Shown: positions 42,370-53,600 of the stretch, piece after piece
Layout of the letters: each line of letters starts with the position of its first letter
How positions within the stretch are numbered: the stretch's first letter is position 1
Origin: Synaphobranchus kaupii
Taxonomy: Eukaryota > Chordata > Actinopteri > Anguilliformes > Synaphobranchidae
Direction of reading: 5' to 3'
DNA length: 64,000 nt
Assembly (NCBI GenBank): GCA_029718625.1
Contig: CM056379.1
Span: 61,717,626 to 61,781,625, forward strand
Program-made: the position numbers and the translations under genes
Notes under the pieces: generated by a model
Told to the model about the DNA's origin: nothing
Databases searched by the model: none
Seen by the model: only the letters and a program-made list of their open reading frames with translations

Positions 42370-42520
42370 CCGCATTGACGCGCCTCCCTTTATAGGGAGG
42401 AATTATGTCAGTGGAGGTCATGTCCATTTCAAATGTTGGTATAAGAGTCTCGATGCATCCGGCAACAAGAAGGTTAATTCCTAGTTGACAACCCTAATGG
42501 TCAGAGGAACAAAATAAAAC
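42370..42520. repeat. DIRS inverted terminal repeat, 5' side
   Basis: Inverted match to 32931-33078. The outermost bases (GTTGACAACCCTAATGGTCA, then GAGGAACAAAATAAAAC) are complementary to the second half of the internal complementary region. The element's 5' edge is near 42521. Confidence 0.85.
42383..42400 (-). promoter_or_regulatory. TATA-like box within a near-palindrome in the DIRS 5' terminal repeat
   Basis: CCTCCCTTTATAGGGAGG reads CCTCCCTATAAAGGGAGG on the element's coding strand, placing TATAAA (42389-42394) about 130 bp from the 5' edge. The block is conserved in the other terminal repeat (33038-33055). A promoter role is inferred from position and motif only. Confidence 0.4.
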
Positions 42521-42778
42521 TCCAGATAGCAATGTAACACAAACATCAATAATGGCTTAAATAAAATAAGACCCTGGTACCATTTATTATCATGCCTTAA
42601 ATTATTTTCATAACTCAGATGTAAATTATGGGCAGTGAATGCACAACCCCCGGTGAAAAACACCACTCTAGTTTACAGTGAACACCTGAGAGTCAAATAC
42701 GTGAATAAGGTTAAACTTTACATTTTCTGGTTTGCAAACCTCCTGTCTGCATGTGTACAATATATGAAAGTGATTCAA

Positions 42779-43150
42779 TTCAATTCAATTTTATTTATAT
42801 AGCGCTTTTCACAGACGACTGTCACAAAGACGCTTTACAGAACAGAAAGGGGAGGAAAGGGGAAATGGGAAATGCCATAAGCCAGCTCTAAGCCCCCAGA
42901 TAGCAGAGGTAAAAACTCTCTAGTAGGGAGAGAAAACCACCCTACTGTGGCGAGAAAAAACTCCCCGATGGGAAGAAATCTCGAGAGGAACCCGGCCATT
43001 GGGGGGATGCCCATCCTCCACTGGCCTATGGGTTGATTATTTCATAGGGAGGTATTCTATTCTGATGACTCCGTCATGTAGAGATCAGCAGTGGCAGGTG
43101 GGGGGCTCCTAGCTGGTCTTGGGCTGAAGCTCCGGGCCAGGAGGGGGGCG
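42779..43150 (-). mobile_element. L2-type LINE 3' UTR fragment, minus strand
   Basis: Starts with AATTC-type repeats and TTTTATTTATATAGCGCTTT (the complement of a LINE tail). CCACCCTACTGTGGCGAG, AAAAAACTCCCCGATGGG and ATGCCCATCCTCCACTGG follow. This parallels the L2 3' UTR at 36360-36530 but is another subfamily. No coding part. Confidence 0.7.
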
Positions 43151-43173
43151 GGGGGAAGGGCAGTAATAGTGAC

Positions 43174-43423
43174 ATCGACAGCCTCATAACAAAAGTGCCT
43201 AAGTCATTTTTTGTAGTTTTGAGAAAAAGGCAAAAAACTGCTGCAATTCTACGTCAATGAGTATTTATTAACTCTTTCTTAGAGTGGTTCAGGAAGTGCA
43301 CAGCGACCTGCAGTGACTTGAGCATTTTTACACTGTTGACGAATGATAAATCAAGTGATTTAGGCAGAAAATCTCAAAATGTCCAAAAAATGATTTAGGC
43401 ACTTTTGTTATGAGGCTGTCGAT
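43174..43423. mobile_element. 250-bp miniature TIR element
   Basis: ATCGACAGCCTCATAACAAA (AGTGCCTAAGTCATTTTTTG) at the left is matched by its complement at 43386-43423. The arms are about 40 bp with one difference. There is no ORF. Flanking AT/AT could be a 2-bp duplication or part of the repeat, so the superfamily is not assigned. Confidence 0.8.
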
Positions 43424-44277
43424 ATGTATTACTGCTCAAATCCGGCATTACTGCTCAAATCAGGCAATTTGAAATGGTGTACCTTGGTGTCCAAAAACCT
43501 ACCCAAAATGGATAATTGTGCATCACAGTAATTCAGGAGATAATCAAAAATTTTCAACAGATAAACTATTTTGACTCATTGGAACTATATTTGCATTTAT
43601 ATCATTAGATAATTTCCAACTTTTGCAAAATATTAGGGGAATGGTTATAGGTGTCCAAAAACCTACCCAAACCTTTCCAAACCCATGAAAATCAATGAAA
43701 ACATATGCAAAGTATCCAAGCTATCCAAACATGAACACAGCTTTAGTGTCCATTTGAAGCACATTATTATGTCCTATGAGGAAGCAATTAATGAAGGGAA
43801 TGACCCTCAGATAATCAATTTCTTTGTCTCAGTTTAGTTTCCAGTGCCAAAAATGTCCAACACAGGCCTGTTCTCGTCATCAAAGGTAATTTATTACCAA
43901 CCAGTCAGACTAACAATGTATGCGAACATGCACACATATCATATGAATTACTACAACTATTACTATTACAACTACTATAATTATCTTGTATATAAACATA
44001 TGCCAGCCCACGGATTACTGTACGGGACAACTAGCTGCCGTGTCATCCATTTATATCCCTATATTAGCTATGCTGTTTCACCCAACGTATGAATGGCTAG
44101 GCCAACACAAGTGTAGTTATAAATTCCCCAGTAAAGTTACAGTCTAGCCGTAATAGATTGACAGCTCACCACCATTGTCACTACCAATACCTAATAGGGT
44201 GGCTGGCTAACTAGGTATAAACTACATTAAATCAGAATGAGAGAGAATGCAGGCAGGGCTGTTTCTAAACTGCTGTG

Positions 44278-44309
<32 letters not shown>

Positions 44310-46542
44310 AAGAAGAGATGGTGGGGCACAAGGGGGAGATGAAGTAGCATTTTCTAAAATAAAATGTTTAAATTATGAACATTTTGAAGATTTTTTTTTT
44401 TCAAAGCCCTAGATGAGATTTGAGATGGTTTCATATAAAGTTAAAGCATAGGCTAAATCAGTACTAGTCAATTAGTGGATAAGATTATTTTATTATATTT
44501 TAAACCCACCTCCACCCCCCTCATCTTATAGGAGGACAACTTTATTTATGCCCAATAATACCAAATCATTATCTAATCCTTATATGGAAACAAGTATATT
44601 AAAGATGAGCTATATTCCTTCATCATTTCAGTCTCTTGTGCTAATTTCTATTTACATGTGAAACAATGTTACTGTAACTGGCTCATCATTTTCATTTATA
44701 TTTTAGTCATACTCCACCCTCCACCCCCCCCCCCCCCATAAAACATTTTGGTGGTTAAAGAAGAACTGTAACCAACTCCTAAATATATTTAAATGTCCAG
44801 TATCTTCAACCCGATTCACTCTCATGTAGCTCACACTGTAGAGTGGTCAACATACTTTTATGAAACACGGAAGAACGGTGGCACGTAGGGACTTCATATT
44901 TTGCGCAGTAATAGCCCAACTTGTGCTGATGAAGACAATATGCAGTTTTCCATGGTACCTCGCTTTCTGGCGTGGTACAGTAGGATGTTTATGATGTAGA
45001 CCCCAGGACACACCACAGGATCACTGCATAAAGGAATTAATCAAATCTGGATTTCATAACACATTTACAACAGACTTGTAGAATGATGTAATGCATAGGC
45101 TACATGAAAGCAAAAAACAAAAAAAAATGCAGAAATTTATAAATGTTGAAATAAAAAGGCCCCATGTCTTGGGAGTCTCCGCTTCCTCTCTCCCACACCC
45201 CTCCTCTGTCTGGGGGAAAGAAATTAGGACAGCAATTAGGGGAAAATATGCAACCAAAATAGCAAAGAAATGGTAAAACTCTCCACCCAGTTCCCAAGCA
45301 TGAGGTACCCAAACAAACCAAATAATCAGTGGTACAACTCCATATAACCATATATCCCCTTCGCGCAGACCTCCTAGTGGCCATGGCATCAGCGCCAAGA
45401 TTTTGCTCAACTCAGATATAAATTTTTCCTGTAAACAAAATATGAGTGGAAACAACAACTCCATGTTTTAGCTTTATTAGTACACAGTTTGTAACAACTC
45501 TATTGTAGCGTAGCAAGTCGATTTAACAAGCAACCCACCACCCAGTCTCACCTGCAACTATATGTACCCATGCATGACACAGTGGACAGTAGCGTCTATG
45601 GGTGAGATCATAAAAATATTTTTTCACCAAATACTAAAATTTGTATTCCATCATAAGATAAACCCAACAATAGCCGTATTGTTTGCCATACTGATCGTAT
45701 GGCAAAAAAGCTGTGAAAAGCCCTGCTCACTCAAATGCAAAATAAACACTTCTTGTGTAATTATACTACTTCATTCTACTATCAATATCTACTACTAAAT
45801 ATGAAATAAATATCCAATCCTACCATTGGTTTTTACGCAGAGATGTCCCTTTCAAAATTCAGTGGTCATTTATTGTCTGGGACAATCCGCTTGAGAAATA
45901 TACAACACTTTATAATGCTATCACACTGTCTGAAGTGTCGACGCGTATGTAGGCTTAAGTAAGTTTTGCATCTTTAAAATAATTAGCTGGTAAACAATGG
46001 CTTTCAAATTGGAAACTGCCTGAAGGAATGATTCCTCATGTTAATTTCAAATAAAGGCAGCACCAGTTGTCTCTGCAGTGACTCTAGGTGCTGATACTGT
46101 GCTACACATCAATGCCACCAATCGCAGGTTTGCTGAGGTTTAATCACTGTATTACTGAAAAGCAGGAGCGAGGAGAGCAGTACTGTGCAGGAAATAGGAA
46201 GTCACATTAAATGTCAGGCTTTTGACCTGTTTCACCTCAGTCAGGAATCATGCAGACATGCTGACCATGAAGCTCTAGTCAGTGTCAGAAGTGACCTCTG
46301 CCCTGCCACCCCCACCTCCTCCTCCACATAATTCGTCTCTGTTGTGTGGGAGACAGCTGGAGGTAGACAAAGAGCCAGAACCGTCGTCGTTTCCATTCTC
46401 AGCTCAAACCTCTTATGAATGTATCGCTCTCTGTGCCAGACTTCCATGGCACAGAGGCAGAATCCTAAGTGCTGATGAACTAAATAATACATTAATGTGT
46501 GAGGCCTGCAATGTAAATACAGATATATATGATACATATATA
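43424..46542. other. Mostly unrecognised, with a G29 tract
   Basis: A run of 29 G lies at 44281-44309 and a C run at 44725-44738. The minus-strand ORF at 45054-45464 (136 codons) is rich in F, L, I and C and matches nothing I know. GCATTACTGCTCAAATC is tandemly repeated near 43430-43460. No gene recognised. Confidence 0.4.
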
Positions 46543-47083
46543 CACTGCCCGGCCAAAAAAAAAGTCGCACACTAATATTTTGTTGGACCGCCTTTAGCTT
46601 TGAGTATGGTGCGCATTCGTCGTGGCATTGTTTCGACAACCTTATGCAACGTCACAACATTTATTTCCGTCCAGACTTGCATTAATTTTTGGCCGAGATC
46701 TTGTATTGACGACGGGAGAGTCAAACCACTCCGTGAAGTCTTCTCCAGCACATCCCAAAGACTTTCAATGGGGTTAAGGTCAGGACTCTGGTGGCCAATT
46801 CATGTGTGAAAATTATTCCTCATGCTCCCTGAACCACTCTTTCACAATTTGAGCCCGATGAATCTTGGCATTGTCGTCCTGGAATATGCCCATTGATGGG
46901 ATAACCTGGTCATTCAGCACATTCAGGTACTCAGCTGACTTCATTTTTAGTGCTGCATAACGTTGCTGAGCCTAGACCTGACCAATTGACGCAACCCCAG
47001 ATCATAACACTGCCTCCAGAAGCTTGTACAGTGGGCACTATGCATGACTGGTGCAACTGCAACTTTTTTTTGGCCAGGCAGTG
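46543..47083 (-). mobile_element. Tc1-like deletion derivative with intact ends
   Basis: CACTGCCCGGCCAAAAAAAA at the left and its complement TTTTTTTTGGCCAGGCAGTG at the right are flanked by TA on both sides (46541-46542 and 47084-47085). Length is 541 bp. Inside on the minus strand is the C-terminal half of a Tc1-type transposase. The N-terminal half is deleted, the reverse of the element at 22869. Confidence 0.85.
46560..46985 (-). pseudogene. Tc1-like transposase, catalytic C-terminal half
   Basis: Readable blocks on the minus strand: [40 protein letters not shown] (second catalytic Asp), PQSPDLNPIESLWDVLE (third acidic residue, with the NPIE motif) and ETMPRRMRTILKAKGG. At least one stop interrupts it. 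The first catalytic Asp and the DNA-binding domain are missing. Confidence 0.75.
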
Positions 47084-47085
47084 TA

Positions 47086-48076
47086 TGATATAGCTCATTC
47101 CTTCCTTTGTAGAGGAAGGCCCTGACGACTGGATAGAGACGGTGTATCTCCTGAAGATTTTGAATAATGGCTAGCAATTGAATGGGGGGGATGCTGCCCA
47201 TCCTATCCTGATGAGAGCAGATCTCTTGCTGCACATGAGAAGTCCTCCTTGGCCTCTTTTTCTCTGGGGATACGGAAATACAACTTTTACAGCCTGACCC
47301 CAAGGTAGCATAGTGGACCATGCTATTGTTTGAGGTTCAGATCAGTAGCTCAAAAACTCCACAATACACGTGCTCACTGTCCATAAAATAATGCCTTGTG
47401 CTTTGAATACACCTTAATTCCAACAGAAAACAGACAGCAGGAAGTGTCATACTAGTCCATTACCAGCCCTCACGAATCAGAGAATTGGCCAACTGAAGTA
47501 GCGACAGCTATCCTTTACCTTTGAACCACAAACATTTGAGTACTTGACTTCTTATCTAGAAAGGATGTGATCAACACGCCCTGTGTGATAATCTGCAAAA
47601 GCAGACGTCCAAACAGATATCCCGCAGTGCTTTCTAAAACACGCTGTAATCATGCAAATTTCGCATGCTACATCCTGCTGTATGTTTGGATATTGATCAT
47701 TACATACTGTGGAGCTTACTGTGATTTCTAATGGAACAGCCTGTGTGAACATGCTTGTGTTCCTCCTAGACAGAACACAAGTCCATGATTGGGAAATTTG
47801 CAGTTTTGATGCCTGTTTAGTTTTGGATGAACAACGCCATATGTGGCAATATTTAGGAGTTATATAACTATGAGTGCTATGGAAATTAACAATTAGCTAT
47901 TACAATTTTTGGAAAGAAGACCTTTCCCTCAATCAATTACCAACTCAACTCAAAGTCACAGCACCTACAATTTTATGTCTCATAAGTTAAAAGTAACTAC
48001 AGTCAGTTTCTGATTGAGAACTCAGGATAGCAGTAGTAGTAGTAGTTTTAGCTTTAGTAGTAGCTGTGGAAGAGGA
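47086..48076. other. No recognised feature
   Basis: Unannotated DNA between a Tc1 derivative and an hAT-like element. GTAGTAGTAG simple sequence near 48030. Confidence 0.4.
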
Positions 48077-48084
48077 TGTTTTTC

Positions 48085-49042
48085 CAGTGTTGCCAACTAA
48101 TTTTCAGGGGAAGTTGCTACAGGCAGGTTGATTTGTTGCTAAAAGTTGCTAAATGATGTGATATCATTGCGTGATGACGTCATTACGTAAAACTGCGTCA
48201 TTACGCAGAATACACAATGACGTTATTCAAATTGACTGGCCATCTCGGCGAAAAATATGCTTTGAAATTTGTTAGTTAGATTTGTTTGTTTATTATCACA
48301 TTTTTATTGTAAAAGTAATATAAACACAACATGTTTTTTTTATGATCAGATATTTTTTATTTTAAACACAACACATTGAATTATTGAACAATTCTATTTA
48401 TTTTCTTATTAACTAGTAAAACTACACATTCTGAACAATTATAGTTTTAAGCAGTGTATTGGTAGTTAGTTAACATGCTCCCTAACTGATCAACAATTAT
48501 AGGTACAAGCGAATAACAAGGTATATCATATATGCTATCTTATTGAACAATTGCAGCTAGCAACTTAACTCAAACGTCTGCGCTAGGCACTTCTCTGTTC
48601 TCGCTCACACTGCAGTGCACACTGCCACCATCAGCTGTGTGTCTCCGAAAGTTCCAGAAAGTCCACTCCTTGCATACGTAATTTAACGTAAATATGATGA
48701 ATCATAGATTCAAGAGGAAGTCAAGAGGAAATCCTCTTCATCTTCACTGTCCAACTGCATTGTCAGTGAGCTGGAACCAGCAGAAGAGGATGGAGTGGCC
48801 TTAAAGCTGTATGCTGCACTTTTGCAGCCAGGCAGACAGACCATGTGTTGTGACTGTGTGTGACAGAGAAAATAGTTTTTTGTGTCATTTAGAGGGAAAA
48901 TGCATGCATTTTAGCGTTTGAGTCACTTAAAATTATTATTTTTTTAATTTTAAAAGTAGCTAAATTTGTTGCTAGGTGCTTTTTGAAAAAGAAGTTGCCA
49001 GGGTAGTCTGAAAAGTTGCTAAATCTAGCAACAAAATCACTG
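48085..49042. mobile_element. hAT-like non-autonomous element
   Basis: Flanked by the perfect 8-bp duplication TGTTTTTC (48077-48084 and 49043-49050). Termini are CAGTGTTGCCAAC and its imperfect complement ending ACAAAATCACTG. CAGTG-type ends plus an 8-bp duplication are the hAT signature. AGTTGCTAAAT-type words repeat near both ends. Length is 958 bp and there is no transposase ORF. Confidence 0.85.
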
Positions 49043-49050
49043 TGTTTTTC

Positions 49051-50091
49051 AGCTTGTACTAGTTGGCTGCCTATGATTCCAGGACAGTAGCGTAACTAGC
49101 CGGGGAGCAGGAAGTGTACTCGCTCCCCCCTGGAGGCAAAATTCCAAGAGAGCCGGGCCCTCAGCCCCTTGGAGACAAACACATTTTAAATAAAGTTTTA
49201 AAAAAAAAAGTATTATTATGAACAGTCTAGGCATAACTGAACAAAATATAGGTTATATATTTAAAACGTGGAGAAACATTTTCATTAATATAATTCATAT
49301 TACGTTGTTTGGCTTCCAAATGCACATTGCACGCACGTTCGTTTCCGACGTGAGCTAGCAGCAGTTAAAAATGGAGAAAACAAAAATTGGGTTATACGAA
49401 AGGTAAACAAAAAGAACGGGAGAAAACAAATGATGCGTTAACGTGTGTACCACTAACTAACTTCTTTTTGAAACATAATCAACCCAAGGAGGGCTCTAAT
49501 GAGACGGTCTCAATTTGGAGAACATAATCAACAAGTTTTCCAGGGCAAAAGAACGAAGAATGGTAAACTGTAAGAACAACCTCGACCACGTAGACAAGGA
49601 AACGCAATTAACAACTTAATTTTTTGATGTAGGCTATGACATTTAAATGCAGCCTAGGCCTACTACATAAATGAATGAACTGAATATTCAATTTCTCACA
49701 TAACCTAGGCCTACACCATTTCAATATTAACAATTTTATTTTGTGTGGACAGAAACATTAGCTTGGCCTACACTTTGTATTTTCAAAAGCAGAATAAAAT
49801 CACGAGTTCAATGCATAATGCATAAATCTTTATCTGCAGACATTAATTAGCCTACTATTGCTGCTGAGTGCCTTACTATCTAACCGTGGCCCACAAAAGG
49901 CACGTTCACCTAGTGCCTACTCGTCTTATTTAAAGGTATTGAATGTATTTCCTACCTCATAAGTCATGAATGGGCGGTTCCTGTCCATTTGATTGACATG
50001 GCCAGGCCTTGTGGGCGGGCTTCCAGGTAAACTCTTATTTTAGCTTAGGCTACTTACCGTTACGTACGCGTCGTCAGTACAATTTAGACAT
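49051..50091. other. No complete feature; possible hAT-type end near 49090
   Basis: CAGTAGCGTAACTAGCCGGG near 49085 resembles an hAT-type terminus, but no matching right end was found. A-rich tract at 49200. The rest is unrecognised. Confidence 0.35.
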
Positions 50092-50094
50092 TTA

Positions 50095-50349
50095 GGGCCG
50101 AAACATACCTCACGCAAATACGCGAATGTGGAAGCTTCAAGCTACGCAAACAGTTTTTCTTTTGCCATGACATTTGTGAAAGACAAGCCAGAGCGTTGCA
50201 GCGAGGGACGCTATAGCAGGCAACAACAGTAAACTTTCTTGTTCGATCTGTGCTTTCCTATGGTTTGTGTCATGGCAAAAGAAAAAACGGTTTGCGTAGC
50301 TCGAAGCGTCCACGTTCGCGTAGCTATTTGCGTGAGTTATGTTCTGCCC
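50095..50349. mobile_element. 255-bp miniature TIR element with TTA duplications
   Basis: The arms are about 75 bp. GGGCCGAAACATACCTCACG at the left and the complement of GAGTTATGTTCTGCCC at the right share CACGCAAATA, GAAGC, AGCTACGCAAAC and TTTTTCTTTTGCCATGACA. TTA flanks both sides (50092-50094 and 50350-50352), consistent with PIF/Harbinger-type mobilisation. No ORF. Confidence 0.8.
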
Positions 50350-50416
50350 TTACTCAGTAGCAAGATGTTTTCACCTGAGGAGGTAACAATATCATTATAA
50401 AAATAGTGATCATACA

Positions 50417-50590
50417 CCTAGCTACATTACATTACATTATAGTTATTTAGCTGACGCTTTTATCCAAAGTGACATACAATAAGTGCATACAGAAACGTCA
50501 TCGAAGTAACTACAGAACAAATAAGACAAAGAACATCCTTCCCATAACGTAGCAGATATCGATAGCTAAGGCTATCTATTGTCGTGATGT
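50417..50590 (-). mobile_element. L2 LINE 3' tail, minus strand
   Basis: TACATTACATTACATTA then GCTGACGCTTTTATCCAAAG, AAGTGCATACAGA and ATCCTTCCCATAACGTAGCA are the complement of the L2 3' end at 2240-2384. Very short 5'-truncated copy. Confidence 0.8.
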
Positions 50591-51642
50591 TTGTTTATTG
50601 TTGACAATAGTCTATTTATCATGTTTGACCAAACCTTGATAATGTAAATGGAGACTACATTACATGCTCAAAGCATATACATTATCAATCTTAGCTATTG
50701 CTCTGTAAATTTGACCACTGTTCATTTTCATAAAATAATTCAAAATCATCATTTTATAATTCTGCTCGGTTCATTCTGTAGCCATCAACATCCAGTGGTT
50801 GCGGCCCCAGAGTAAGGGTGAGGGGCAGTCGTGTTTGTGGTGGGCGAGGCAGGGCCAGGGGAAGAGGACAGCTTGATCAGAGTGACCGTGACCGTGAGTC
50901 AACAGACTCCGGAGGAGAAACATTGCCATCTCAACGAAGTTGAGAGAGAGCTGCACTTTATATCACAAAATGCAAAAAAATACAATCAAATCAGAAATAG
51001 ATATTTCCCAAAATAAATCAGAGATACCCTCAATTAAAAAATTTAACATACTGTACATCCAAAAACTCCCCATCCTCTTAGGAAAAGAGGAGGACGTGCT
51101 GTGACCTGGCAGCACAATATATACCTGCCTGCCATCGTCTTAGGGACAGTGAGTGAGAGATCATTATAAACCAATTTTAATTTTTTATATTTATTATATT
51201 CACTTTATAAGATCATATGTGTCATTCTCATCATCATTATTATCATTTCTATTGATAATTATTATTATTTTTAATTGTACTTTATTATTTTACATTATTG
51301 TTATTTCTAAATCCATGATCAAAGAAAAGTTCTTGTTTTCATGTTACTGTTCATTCATTTAGATGTATGTCTTCGACTGTTTTAATGCAGTATGCTTTGG
51401 CAATACGGATGCAATGTATTGTCATGCCAATAAAGTGAATTGAATTGAGTCCACGGTCAGGGAAAATATGTGTGAAACGTCACCACAATGCTCGTGTGTC
51501 ATCGTGCGTATCTGAGAAGAACACATGATAACCAATTTTCGGGGAGCCTTTTTCTCCTACGTCCTTCTATATCGCCATCTAGTGTTCTGAAACTACACAG
51601 TATACCTTTAAGTGTTAATATCTAAAAAAAATATTTAATGCA
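50591..51642. other. Mostly unrecognised, with a LINE-like tail
   Basis: TTGTCATGCCAATAAAGTGA followed by ATTGAATTGA at 51420-51447 looks like the 3' end of a fish LINE. No coding support. Other sequence not recognised. Confidence 0.35.
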
Positions 51643-51985
51643 CATCCTGTAACGTTCTCACTCCCGTCCTCTCGTTTCCCGTGTTTTCCTTCTCCCCTTC
51701 TCGTGTTCGTCTCTCCATAGTCCGTTTCCCCTAGCTGCAGGTTTGGGCGTGGTTTTTCCCTTCGTGTCACTCTGTCTCACTACACTTCTCTCAGCCTATC
51801 CCATTTCCCCGTTTTGCATGCATTCCACACTCTCCGCTCTGTTAATCACCCTCGCATACATTCGCACGCGGCACCTAATTGATACCAATTAATGTTTGCA
51901 TTTAGTCACCCGGTGTTCTCTGTCCTGTGCCAGTTCGTTAATGCTCTTTGTCTGAAACCTCTGGTCTTGTCTCGATTCCTAGTAT

Positions 51986-52609
51986 TATGGAGGGAAGCCT
52001 TTACTCCCTCCTCATTAAGTTCAATTTCAGATGGGTTTTCGTTCGAGTGGAAGAATTCTCAAGATAAAGATGAAGGAAATAGCAGAAGTTTAATCTTTTA
52101 TTAAATGGTCAAACGTTGATTATTCAACATGGGAAAACCACAAACCTACGCAGAGGATTCAGAATTCCCCGAACAATAACAAACATTAGTTTTTACAATA
52201 TCATAACTCCTCCTTTACGTTGCTAATACACCAATGATATGTGGTAACACCTTTTCATAATATCTTATTTTATCCAATAACAAATTAGGCAAAACATTAA
52301 TATGTTATATGACCTGTTCTTACCCTATGCGCTTGGGGGCACTCTTGATCTATCAAATAAAATTGTTGTGACCTTTCCTCCTTTTAATCAGCTTAGTTAT
52401 GGAACACAGGAGGAAAACATTCCTGTTTTGACTGATGTGCTAGATGCCCTGTCCTTGCTGACAGAGAGCTATCCTGCACTCTCTCACACACCCCATTTCA
52501 GTACTTTTCCACTAGATCTTGATTGTATTATTTAATTATTTATATAAGTTTGCATATGAGGCTTTCTTGGGGCCTACGGAACAGTTTCACAAAACAGCTT
52601 ACTTCCACA
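51986..52609 (-). repeat. Endogenous retrovirus 3' LTR
   Basis: On the minus strand it starts TGTGGAAGTAAGCTG. It has TATATAAATAATT early and AATAAA at 52102-52097, a likely polyadenylation signal. The end reads CTTCCCTCCA or CTTCCCTCCATA, because both LTRs carry TA beyond CCA and the 4-bp duplication fits the longer form. It differs from the other LTR by roughly a dozen bases and small indels by eye. Confidence 0.85.
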
Positions 52610-52620
52610 TTCCCCCCTTT
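52610..52620 (-). promoter_or_regulatory. Polypurine tract next to the 3' LTR
   Basis: TTCCCCCCTTT on the plus strand is AAAGGGGGGAA on the coding strand, immediately before the LTR start. This is the expected site for plus-strand DNA priming. Confidence 0.75.
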
Positions 52621-53099
52621 GAGACCATTCGGTCTCACACTCTCTTGTTGATACTTCGCCTGGTGGTGGGGTTATGTTATGACATTAGTATTGTATGATA
52701 AAAATAAACATTTGTAGTTGATTAGATTCATGCATAATTTACCTAAGTTAATATTTCCTCTAATTAACAATTAACAGATGATCTATCAAACAGTAAATAT
52801 CAAGAATATCAAAAAGTTAATCAAAAATATCAAAAAGTTAATCAAAAATATCAAAAATGTAATCAAAAAGCTACTGTATTTAATGATTTTTAATGATCAT
52901 CTAATTTTGATTCGCTATAATTATACAAAGATTATATAAAAAGAATTGGATTATACTTGTAATGTCTTCTTCCTCTTCTTAGGAGCCCATATTCTAAGAA
53001 GCCTGAGGAGAGGTTACTAGCACTTCACTCAGGCATCTCTTAACTTCTTCGCCCTTTTCCTTAATCTATTTATGTGTCTGTTTTATCTATCCTAAGGGC

Positions 53100-53600
53100 C
53101 TTTAGTCAGTTGGGGCTTTATTATGTCCCCTTTGAGTTGTTCTTTTCTTCATGTAGTCAGTGTATGTAATATGTGTGATCATGCGGTGTCAAATGGATAA
53201 ATCTATTCTTCTAAATCTATTTATCATGGCCATAAGTGCTAATGGTAGACCTTTTACTCATCTCATCCCTGTTTGCCTACATATTTTCTGTAATTTAGTT
53301 TTTAGAACCATTGTCGCTGCTCAGGGTCTGACAGACCCCGAATCTGGGGAAAATTTATCTTGCCAAGGCTTTAGCTACAGTTTTAGAATCCGCATGCGCA
53401 GTGGGGAATGCTTCTACCCATCTTGAAAATATATCAATGAATATATCAATGATCGATCATATCTACATAGTCCCATTACCAACTTTACCTTACTTCCTGA
53501 CAAATTTTGCATCTTGATATCATGCTAGTATCTCCCCCCTTGCAGAGTGGCCAACACCATGAGCTCTGCAAATGACCTCTATTACTGCGCTTGGTGTAAT
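53100..53600 (-). pseudogene. Retroviral integrase remnant
   Basis: An HGVGH pair (HxxxH, zinc-binding end) lies near 53550. Nearer 53430-53300 the core reads FSRWVEAFPTAHADSKTVAK and, after a stop and frame changes, FPRFG and SDNGS, the block with the second catalytic Asp. The first Asp region is damaged. Stops and frameshifts are frequent, and this is more decayed than the LTRs would suggest. Not functional. Confidence 0.7.

Larger units (their letters stand above)
32893..42521 (-). mobile_element. DIRS-type tyrosine-recombinase retrotransposon with nested insertions
   Basis: Inverted terminal repeats lie at both ends (32931-33078 and 42370-42505), and just inside the low-coordinate end is an internal complementary region joining copies of both outer edges (33111-33208). 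On the minus strand an RT (40330-39434) is followed by a tyrosine recombinase (34650-33220). This set is diagnostic of DIRS-like elements, which integrate with a tyrosine recombinase rather than a DDE integrase and make no target duplication. A Sleeping-Beauty-type fragment, an L2 and tandem repeats now lie inside. A gag gene was not recognised. Confidence 0.8.

Noticed and set aside
45054..45464. 136-codon minus-strand ORF rich in hydrophobic residues, possible membrane protein
   Set aside because: No family motif, AT-rich biased composition, overlapping ORFs in other frames and no splice or promoter context. Chance ORF is more likely.
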